Source: Gammaproteobacteria bacterium (GTDB lineage Bacteria; Pseudomonadota; Gammaproteobacteria; Tenderiales; Tenderiaceae). From it: a DNA stretch of 64,000 nucleotides. The stretch's first letter is position 1; each line of letters begins with the position of its first letter. Where the stretch lies: assembly GCA_016200485.1 (NCBI GenBank), contig JACQEP010000012.1:1-64000 (forward strand), read 5' to 3'. Shown here in pieces: positions 57,548 to 64,000 of this stretch. The position numbers and the translations under genes were made by a program. The notes below the pieces were generated by a model. It made no database searches. It saw only the letters and a list, made by a program, of their open reading frames with translations, and was not told the origin of the DNA.

Positions 57548-58366
57548 ATGGATGTCTATAAGGACTTACACTTCTTCCCGATTCTTGTTGCCGATGATGA
57601 CCCGTTTCAGCGGCGTCTCGTGCGACATACGCTAAACAGCATAGGCTACAAGGATATCGAGGAGGCCGACTCTGGCCTGGCAGCACTAAAAATGGTTAAG
57701 AGTGCAGATTACTCGCTCATCTTCACTGACGTGGAAATGCCTGGCATCAACGGGCTGGAGTTATTGCGGCAGATTCGCTGCGGTAATACGCGCACCCCGC
57801 GTGATACCCGGACTGTTATCTTTACAAGTTTTTCCAATATGACGGTACTTCGCGCTGCTATCGCTTTGGACGTAAACGGCTTTCTAGCTAAACCACTAAA
57901 AACCGGTGACTTACTGGACAACATACGCAAAGCGATCAATGAAACCCTGCATTTAAAGCCTGAGAGCGCCTACCAGTCCGTGAATACTGATATCTCCGAG
58001 GTACATACCGCCCCTTCCGCACCCAAACTACATATTACTACGTCTCCAAAAAGCACCGCCAAGATCAGTACTCCGATCAAACAAAAACCGGATGAAACCG
58101 CCGCCATCACGCTACAAGTCTCAAGCAATGTGGATTCTGGAGCAGAAGAACCACCACCGGACGGCGCGGTAAAAATCTCGCTCCTGCAGCTAAAACCCGG
58201 GCTCGTTCTGATGAGAAACATAGTGGCCAAGGACAGTACCCTGTTACTCGCGGCGGGAAGCACGCTCAGCCAGCTGGTCATTAACCGCTTGCAAGAGCTC
58301 CGCAGCATGCTGGTCTCGGAGCAGATTTGGGTGATGGCGCCAGACGACATATCTCAAGACCTGTAG
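57548..58366 (+). CDS. response regulator with a C-terminal HD-GYP-leader-like domain
   Basis: Receiver at residues 10-130 (VADDDPFQRRLV, IFTDVEMPGINGLE phospho-Asp, FTSFSN, FLAKPLK). A low-complexity linker (about 135-205, Ser/Pro/Thr-rich) leads to a module ISLLQLKPGLVLMRNIVAKDSTLLLAAGSTLSQLVINRL that resembles the segment preceding HD-GYP phosphodiesterase domains, but no HD-GYP follows. The TAG stop (58364-58366) lies in a GTAGGGGC palindrome, which may have cut the gene short. Length 272. Confidence 0.8.
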   Translation: MDVYKDLHFFPILVADDDPFQRRLVRHTLNSIGYKDIEEADSGLAALKMVKSADYSLIFTDVEMPGINGLELLRQIRCGNTRTPRDTRTVIFTSFSNMTVLRAAIALDVNGFLAKPLKTGDLLDNIRKAINETLHLKPESAYQSVNTDISEVHTAPSAPKLHITTSPKSTAKISTPIKQKPDETAAITLQVSSNVDSGAEEPPPDGAVKISLLQLKPGLVLMRNIVAKDSTLLLAAGSTLSQLVINRLQELRSMLVSEQIWVMAPDDISQDL

Positions 58367-58390
58367 GGGCGATTCATGAATCGCCCCTAC
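58363..58390. repeat. 28-bp perfect palindrome containing the upstream gene's stop codon
   Basis: GTAGGGGCGATTCATGAATC followed by GCCCCTAC, perfectly self-complementary. Bases 58364-58366 are the TAG stop of the response regulator. Confidence 0.85.
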
Positions 58391-58403
58391 GTCCCCGATC
58401 ACA

Positions 58404-58568
58404 TTTTTCAACAGGCTCCCTAACAGCTTGTTGAAAAACTCCCTCTCCTTCAGGGAGAGGGTTGGGGTGAGGGGATAAATGAAGCATAATTGTTTGATTA
58501 TACCCCCCTCATCCTAGCCTTCTCCCTGAGGGAGAAGGGACTAAGTGCTTTTTTCAACAAGCTGCTAA
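58404..58568. repeat. composite MITE-like element with TTTTTCAACA ends
   Basis: AGCTTGTTGAAAAAC at 58424-58439 and its reverse complement TTTTTTCAACAAGCT at 58550-58564 bound the element; a further TTTTTCAACAGGCT lies at 58404-58417. Inside are CCCTCTCCTTCAGGGAGAGG, GTTGGGGTGAGGGG, an AT centre and CCCTCATCCTAGCCTTCTCC/GGAGAAGGGACTAAG. No ORF of its own. Matches 32507-32625 in order. It lies between convergent genes. Confidence 0.75.
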
Positions 58569-58580
58569 GAAAATGTCCGA

Positions 58581-61500
58581 TCAAGCGCCCGCCTGACTCA
58601 CATAATCCTGTATCCACGCCTTCACTGAAGCAAAGAGTCCCGGCAATTCTGCCATTTGCCGATCAATCTCCGCCCAATCCCCGGCCTTTCCGGATTGTTC
58701 CAGCGCCAGGCAGCAATCGGCCAATGTGTTGGCGCCGACGCTGCGCGCCGAAGATTTCAAACGGTGCGCCAGTGCTCCGATTTCGCCGTGTTGCCGTGCA
58801 GTATAGGCTGATTCAAGAGCAGCCACTGTCTCTTCGGCATTACACAAAAAATCATTGTAGAAATCCGCCATCAGGCTTTTGTCATCAACGCCCAGCACCT
58901 CGGCAAGGGCAGCGGGATCGACGGCACTGGCAGCCATCATCCGGTCAGCCGCTGCGGGGGTGTCATCTCCACCGGCGATTGATGCCAGCGGCAACCATTT
59001 TTTCAGCTTCTCCTGCAACACATGCAATTGCACCGGCTTGGACAGATAATCGTCCATGCCTGCGGCAAGACAACTCCGATCCGTGCCTTTGAGCGCATCC
59101 GCGGTAATGGCAATGATGGGGATATGTTGCTTGCCATCCTCCTCGCACCGGATCGCGCGGGCCAGGTCATAACCATCCATTTCCGGCATATGACAATCGG
59201 TCAATACCAAACCAAAACGCCCTTCACGCCAGCGTTCCAATGCCTCGCGGCCATCAGCGGCCAGTTCGGCCGGATAGCCCAGCATGCCGAGCTGATGGCT
59301 GAGCACCTTGCGGTTGATTTCGTTATCCTCGGCGACCAGTATCAACATCCCCGCCGCTTCTGCGGCTGCCAGGGTCAGCGGTATCGGGCCAGGCAGTGCG
59401 TCGGCGACGGGCGGGATTTTTTCCAGAGAAGCGCGCCCCACCGCTGCCGCAACGGCATGCAGAAACGTCTTCCGGCGCATGGCCTCCAGGTCTACGGCCA
59501 CGCCGTCATCGCCATCGAGCCGGGCGCGCCGGCGCTGCCCGCGGCTGACGATCACAAATCGTGGCCGAGAATCGCTCAATGCCTGCCGCACACGATCGCG
59601 CACGGCGCCGGTATCCTGCGTTCCGTCACAATCCATGACCACGACAAGCCCACTGCTCGCGGCCGTGCGTGCCTGCTGGACTAAATCCTGGTCACTACTG
59701 GCTGCAGTAACGGTTGCTCCGGCGGAAGACAGGTAACGTTCGATCAAGGAGCGGACGACCTCATCCTGGCTTAATACCCATGCCTTCACGCCCGTCAACT
59801 CAAAATCAGGCCGCTCGATGTTATCGGAGGCAACCGGTAAATCGAGGTGTACGGAAAAAATCGAGCCCTCCCCCGGCTGACTCTCCAGACTGATGTGTCC
59901 GCCCATGAGTTCGACCAGACGGCGACTGATCGTCAGACCCAGTCCAGTGCCACCAAAACGCCGCGTGGTGGAGCTTTCGGCCTGGACAAAGGGCTGGAAC
60001 AATTGCGTCTGGACTTCAGGGCTGATGCCGATACCATTGTCCTCCACCCGCAACAACAGCTGTGCCCGTTGCGCCGAGGTTGTCTCCAGTTCCGCGCGAA
60101 TCACGACCCGTCCGCGACGGACTGGATCACCGCCGGTGAACTTAACGGCATTGCCCGCCAGATTGAACAGCACCTGACGCAACCGCACCGGATCGGCTTG
60201 AATTTCCGGCAAACGTGGATCACAGAACAATAGCAACTCGACTCCCTTGCGATTCGCCAAGGGCAACAGCGCCTCGCCAACGCTCTCGACCAGACTCGTC
60301 AGTGACAGCGGCACCTGTTCCAGGTCCAGGCGACCCGCCTCGATCTTGGAAAAGTCGAGAATGTCGTCGATGATCCCCAGCAGCGAGAAGGCGGATTCGC
60401 GCACGGTTCCCAATAAATCGCGCTGATCGTCATCAAGAGTGGTGCGGTCCAACACCTCAACGATACCCACGACACCGTTCATAGGCGTGCGAATCTCATG
60501 ACTCATGGCAGCCAGAAATTGGCTTTTGGCCTTGGCGGCCGCCTCGGCCTGATCCTTGGCCTCGACCAGCGCGGCATTGGCACGCTGCAACTGATCACGC
60601 TGCGCCTGGAATTCGATGTCCGCCCGCACCCGTTCGCTGATATCACGCAAGACCCCGGTAAACAAGGTCTTATTCGCAACGCGGGTGACGGTCACCGCCA
60701 GATCCAGGGGGAAGAAGCTGCCATCCTTACGTCGACCTTTCACCATGCGTCCGACACCTATGATTTTAGCAGCCCCGGTTTCTTGATAACGCTTTAGATA
60801 ATCATCGTGCTGACTGGCATCCGAGTTATCCATCAGCATGCTGACATTGTGACCAATCAGTTCCTCGGCGCAATATCCGAAGATCTTCCGTACCATAGCG
60901 TTGGTGGACTTGATAACGCCTTTATCGTCGATGACGATGATCCCGTCGATGACCGCATCGAAAATAGACGCTAAACGAGTTTCGCTCATGGCCACTTGTT
61001 GCATTGATGCCAGCAGGCGTCTGAGCAGAAATCCCCCCAGAACCAGCACCAACACCAACGTTGCAATCAACAGATACAATGACTCTGCAGCCGCCTGCTC
61101 CCGTTGCTCCAGACGAGTGTCCAGCTGCACCAGAACGGCATCGTAGAACTGAAAAATATCCGCGAGGGCATGGCTGCCAGCATCAAAAAATGAAGCGGGG
61201 ACAACGTCAACACTATGCTCACCCAGAAGTTGGGTTGTCGCCAGAACAATAAACCCAAATGATTCTTGCACCGCCTCATTTGCCAAATCCCTAAGTGTCC
61301 CGGCTTGGTCCTTAGTCTGTTCCAGAACGTGTGCGACACTCACCTGCAATTGTCTGCTATTCTCCCGCCCCAGTTCTATTTTCACCATAGCATCCAGTCT
61401 GCTGTCCGTATCGAGATGATTGATCGCTGCACTACCAACGCCGCGAATCTGCGCGATGGACTCGATGAATAGCGGTAACCGCTTAGCTGCGATGTCCATC

Positions 61501-62021
61501 AAGTAATAGGTTTCCGCCACCGGATCAAGAACCAGACCGGAGCTGTCCGCCACGTGGTCGATCAGATCGCCCATTTCATCGATCAGTGCTGTGTGCTGGC
61601 TAAAAAAATCATCCGCAGACAAATCAACAGTTCGCTTTTTGAGCCGCTGCCACCATTCTTGAAGGGCATTGACGCGTACCGAGGTCTCGAGTGCGTTTCC
61701 TACCTCGCTGTTCACCCGGGCCAACCGCTGAAAATCCCGATCGACAGTCTGCTCTAACGCAAGACACCGATCACGCCAGGTAGCCTCGCCTTGACGCTGA
61801 ACGATACACACGCCACGATGCTCAGGAATGTGTTCCAGCAGTGGACGGAGCGCGACCAGAAAAGCCACGCCACGGCGCTCCTGTTCCACAAAGTGCTGCT
61901 GTTGAAGGAAATTGGGAACCAGCAACGCGCCCACACTGGCAATCAACGCCAGAAAAACGGCGTACAAAATAGTGAATACCGATCCACGCTGCGCAATGGT
62001 GGTGGGGGCATCTGTGTTCAT
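58581..62021 (-). CDS. hybrid sensor histidine kinase with two receivers and Hpt (BarA/BvgS-like)
   Basis: A 1146-residue phosphorelay protein. TM1 is about residues 13-33, a large helical periplasmic domain about 35-320, TM2 about 322-342, PAS (about 355-470; VIDDKGVIKSTNAMVRKIFGY), HisKA MSHEIRTPMNG (about 515), HATPase_c (NLAGNAVKF, DNGIGI, GTGLGLTI). The first receiver is degenerate (VLSQDEVV; acceptor region VVMDCDG). The second is intact (AEDNEINRKVL, LTDCHMPEMDG, SKPV). Hpt at about 1050-1140 has AHRLKSSARSVG. No cognate regulator adjacent. ATG 62021 with AAGGG. Confidence 0.93.
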   Translation of the reverse strand: MNTDAPTTIAQRGSVFTILYAVFLALIASVGALLVPNFLQQQHFVEQERRGVAFLVALRPLLEHIPEHRGVCIVQRQGEATWRDRCLALEQTVDRDFQRLARVNSEVGNALETSVRVNALQEWWQRLKKRTVDLSADDFFSQHTALIDEMGDLIDHVADSSGLVLDPVAETYYLMDIAAKRLPLFIESIAQIRGVGSAAINHLDTDSRLDAMVKIELGRENSRQLQVSVAHVLEQTKDQAGTLRDLANEAVQESFGFIVLATTQLLGEHSVDVVPASFFDAGSHALADIFQFYDAVLVQLDTRLEQREQAAAESLYLLIATLVLVLVLGGFLLRRLLASMQQVAMSETRLASIFDAVIDGIIVIDDKGVIKSTNAMVRKIFGYCAEELIGHNVSMLMDNSDASQHDDYLKRYQETGAAKIIGVGRMVKGRRKDGSFFPLDLAVTVTRVANKTLFTGVLRDISERVRADIEFQAQRDQLQRANAALVEAKDQAEAAAKAKSQFLAAMSHEIRTPMNGVVGIVEVLDRTTLDDDQRDLLGTVRESAFSLLGIIDDILDFSKIEAGRLDLEQVPLSLTSLVESVGEALLPLANRKGVELLLFCDPRLPEIQADPVRLRQVLFNLAGNAVKFTGGDPVRRGRVVIRAELETTSAQRAQLLLRVEDNGIGISPEVQTQLFQPFVQAESSTTRRFGGTGLGLTISRRLVELMGGHISLESQPGEGSIFSVHLDLPVASDNIERPDFELTGVKAWVLSQDEVVRSLIERYLSSAGATVTAASSDQDLVQQARTAASSGLVVVMDCDGTQDTGAVRDRVRQALSDSRPRFVIVSRGQRRRARLDGDDGVAVDLEAMRRKTFLHAVAAAVGRASLEKIPPVADALPGPIPLTLAAAEAAGMLILVAEDNEINRKVLSHQLGMLGYPAELAADGREALERWREGRFGLVLTDCHMPEMDGYDLARAIRCEEDGKQHIPIIAITADALKGTDRSCLAAGMDDYLSKPVQLHVLQEKLKKWLPLASIAGGDDTPAAADRMMAASAVDPAALAEVLGVDDKSLMADFYNDFLCNAEETVAALESAYTARQHGEIGALAHRLKSSARSVGANTLADCCLALEQSGKAGDWAEIDRQMAELPGLFASVKAWIQDYVSQAGA

Positions 62022-62135
62022 AACAAAACCCTTTACTGATTATTGCCGACGGGCGTCCGGCCGTTGGATGAACGATATCCAAGTCAGTTAGCGGCACACG
62101 CCATCATTGGTTAACCTGATAAAAGGCCGTATTAC

Positions 62136-62232
62136 TCTGTCATTTCGAGTGCTAGCGAGAAATCTTGCTTCTACGGCCTGAATTGTAAAAATTTGTTACA
62201 AGGTCTCTCCCTTCGGCCAGAATGACAGTCGG
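62136..62232. repeat. TGTCATTTCGAG inverted-repeat element
   Basis: CTGTCATTTCGAGTGCTAGC near 62138-62157 is mirrored, imperfectly, by TCGGCCAGAATGACAG ending at 62229; GAGAAATCTTG pairs with CAAGGTCTCTC inside. It occupies the space between the hybrid kinase and the permease gene. The arm sequence resembles a widely dispersed proteobacterial repeat. Confidence 0.55.
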
Positions 62233-62250
62233 CATACAAGTGGAAAAATC

Positions 62251-64000
62251 TTATACGTTGCGCAAGGTCTGCAACGGCGGCTGATTGAGCACGTGCTTTG
62301 TACCCAACGTTCCCGCCAACCCGACACCGATCGCCCCGACGAGCATTCCGCCCAACCACAGACTTGGTCCGGGCACGTAACTCAATTCAAACACCCGTTC
62401 GGCGAGGATCATACCCACGACCCCGGCAGCGACCGACGCCACCAAGCCCGACAACAAACCGAGACCGGCGTATTCCAAGACGATGCTGCCGAGAATCTGA
62501 CCTCGCCGGGCGCCAAGGGTGCGCAGGATCGCGGCCTCGTGAATCCGTTCGTCGAGGGTGGCGTGGATGGCGGCGTAGAGCACCATCAATCCCGCGCTCA
62601 GGGTAAAGAGAAAGACATACTCCACCGCCAAGGTGACGCGATTGATGATGCTGCGCACTTGATCGAGAATGACGCCGACATCCAGTACGGTGATATTGGG
62701 GAACTGGCGCACCAAACGATTCAATACATCATGCCGCGCCAGAGGCAGATAAAAACCGGTGATGTAGTTGACCGGATAAGCATCCAACATGCCCGGCGGC
62801 GCCAGCACAAAAAAATTGGCGCGGAAGCTATCCCACTTCACACTACGCAGACTGGTGATCTCAGCGCTGAAGCGCTGGCCGCCAGCGCTATATGTGAGTG
62901 TGTCGCCAAGCTTGAGTCCCAATTCTTTGGCAAGCCCCTCTTCGACCGAGAACAACGCCTTGCCAAAATCACTCGCCTGCCACCAGTGACCGGCAATGAT
63001 CTGGTTATCGTCTTGCAGCTGTTCAGCCCAGGAAAGATTGAATTCGCGATTCACCAGCCGTTTGGCGCGCTCGACCGGAAAATCATCCATCGACACTGGC
63101 CGGCCATTAATCTCCACCAGCCGCGCGCGAACCATCGGATACAACAGCGGCACGTCGACCGCTTCCGATTTAAAAAAATCCTGCAACGGTTTGAGCTGAT
63201 CTGGCTGGATGTTGATCAGAAAACGGTTGGGCGTATCTTCCGGTAACCGTCCCTGCCACTCTTCCAGCAAATCGCTACGCACGACGACCAGCAACAACAA
63301 CGCCATCAGCCCGATACCAAAACCGATCATTTGCACAATGCTGTGATTGGCGCGACGTGAGAGATTGCTCAATCCCAGCCGCCAGGCGGAACCACCTCGC
63401 TTGAATGTGCGCAATACAAACAGCAACCCCGCCGCCAACAACGCTAATAATCCTGCCAACAACACCAACCCCAACACTACCGCCAGCGCCAATTTAAGAT
63501 TTTGAGCTTGAACGATCACCAGCAATAAAAACGCACCCAAGCCGAAACCATAAGCCAACACCGCGTTGATGCGCGGTGGACCAAGATCACGGCGCAACAC
63601 GCGCAGCGTAGGCACGTTGGTCAGTTGCAACATCGGCGGCATGGCAAAACCCAGTAGCGTGATCATGCCAGTGAGCAGGCCCCACACCACTGGCCATGCG
63701 CCCGGCGCAGGCAGATTAACGCCTGCCAGCGGTCCAAGAAAAACCACTAACCCGGATTGCGCGACAAAACCGATCACGATGCCGATGGCGCTGGCCACCA
63801 CACCGAGAAACAACATTTGTTGCAGATAAAGCCGGCTAATAAATTTCTGCTCGGCGCCCAGACACCGCATCACAGCACAGTTATCGAGATGACGGCTGAC
63901 AAAACGCCGCGCTGCCATTGCCACGGCAGTCCCGGCCAACAACACGCTGACCAGCGCCGCCAATCCGAGAAAACTCTCGCCCCGCGCCAATGCCGTGCGC
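62251..64000 (-). CDS. FtsX-like ABC transporter permease (YbbP type), 3' part
   Basis: The frame is open through the window edge, so the N terminus is missing. The visible about 583 residues contain two FtsX-like membrane blocks: helices around LAALVSVLLAGTAVA and FLGVVASAIGIVIGFV, several central helices (ALLLLVVVRSD), a large periplasmic domain (about 235-430 of the fragment) and a terminal block with LGARRGQILGSIVLEYAGLG. The RTLGARR and RCLGAEQ motifs after FtsX helices match YbbP/lipoprotein-type permeases. In other genomes YbbA (ATPase) is next to it; here it would be off-window. Confidence 0.88.
   Translation of the reverse strand, partial: RTALARGESFLGLAALVSVLLAGTAVAMAARRFVSRHLDNCAVMRCLGAEQKFISRLYLQQMLFLGVVASAIGIVIGFVAQSGLVVFLGPLAGVNLPAPGAWPVVWGLLTGMITLLGFAMPPMLQLTNVPTLRVLRRDLGPPRINAVLAYGFGLGAFLLLVIVQAQNLKLALAVVLGLVLLAGLLALLAAGLLFVLRTFKRGGSAWRLGLSNLSRRANHSIVQMIGFGIGLMALLLLVVVRSDLLEEWQGRLPEDTPNRFLINIQPDQLKPLQDFFKSEAVDVPLLYPMVRARLVEINGRPVSMDDFPVERAKRLVNREFNLSWAEQLQDDNQIIAGHWWQASDFGKALFSVEEGLAKELGLKLGDTLTYSAGGQRFSAEITSLRSVKWDSFRANFFVLAPPGMLDAYPVNYITGFYLPLARHDVLNRLVRQFPNITVLDVGVILDQVRSIINRVTLAVEYVFLFTLSAGLMVLYAAIHATLDERIHEAAILRTLGARRGQILGSIVLEYAGLGLLSGLVASVAAGVVGMILAERVFELSYVPGPSLWLGGMLVGAIGVGLAGTLGTKHVLNQPPLQTLRNV

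Overview
The window reads as a mesophilic gammaproteobacterial chromosome of moderate GC. The evidence is conserved gene order (ffs-dnaX-ybaB-recR; ilvI-ilvH-ilvC-pssA-leuA), an NsrR-type regulator, oligoribonuclease, RlmJ, EttA and a tRNA-Ser(GGA). Short dispersed palindromes are abundant. I cannot name the genus; gene content fits a Chromatiales-like lineage rich in sensory genes.

Layout. 1-160: tail of an IS110-family transposase. 159-10866: housekeeping genes (nnr, queG, DyP peroxidase, orn, small cytochrome c, rsgA, a membrane protein plus nsrR, recR, ybaB, dnaX, 4.5S RNA, rlmJ). 10867-12774: TerC-like protein and a Ca/Na antiporter. 13054-15499: an AT-richer run of three two-component genes. 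15489-17177: MscS-type channel. 17289-27611: a chemosensory cluster on the minus strand. Its order is MCP, cheY, STAS, cheA, MCP, cheW, then an MCP-tip-like soluble protein, an ODP-type di-iron protein, cheR, cheD and cheB. 28195-28644: tRNA-Ser with degenerate tandem copies of its 3' end. 28819-39128: putA, a VOC protein, then a plus-strand catabolic cluster (2-hydroxyacid dehydrogenase, FGGY kinase, GDPD, GlpD-like, aldolase/SDR). 39238-42596: PAS histidine kinase, Rcp1-like regulator and a REC-GGDEF-degenerate EAL protein. 42820-47998: ettA convergent with a large PAS-GGDEF-EAL protein. 48150-55369: the branched-chain amino acid operon followed by udg and rimI. 55596-58366: DLH-family protein, methyltransferase and a response regulator. 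58581-64000: a BarA/BvgS-like hybrid kinase and the 3' part of an FtsX/YbbP-type permease.

Main points of interest. (1) cheA has an in-frame TAA at codon 8, directly after a good ribosome binding site. (2) The second half of the chemosensory cluster pairs an ODP-like O2/iron-sensor candidate with a soluble protein that contains only the hairpin tip of a chemoreceptor; the two reading frames overlap by 137 bp. (3) leuA is preceded by an unannotated leucine-rich leader peptide with its own sigma70-like promoter, and ilvI by an extended -10 promoter and an intrinsic terminator, suggesting two separate attenuation controls in one biosynthetic operon. (4) Families of palindromes sit exactly at gene 3' ends and in several cases supply the stop codon, including a 48-bp perfect palindrome shared by rsgA and nsrR. 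(5) Two proteins look catalytically dead by sequence: a DLH hydrolase with Gly at the nucleophile position and a degenerate EAL domain.
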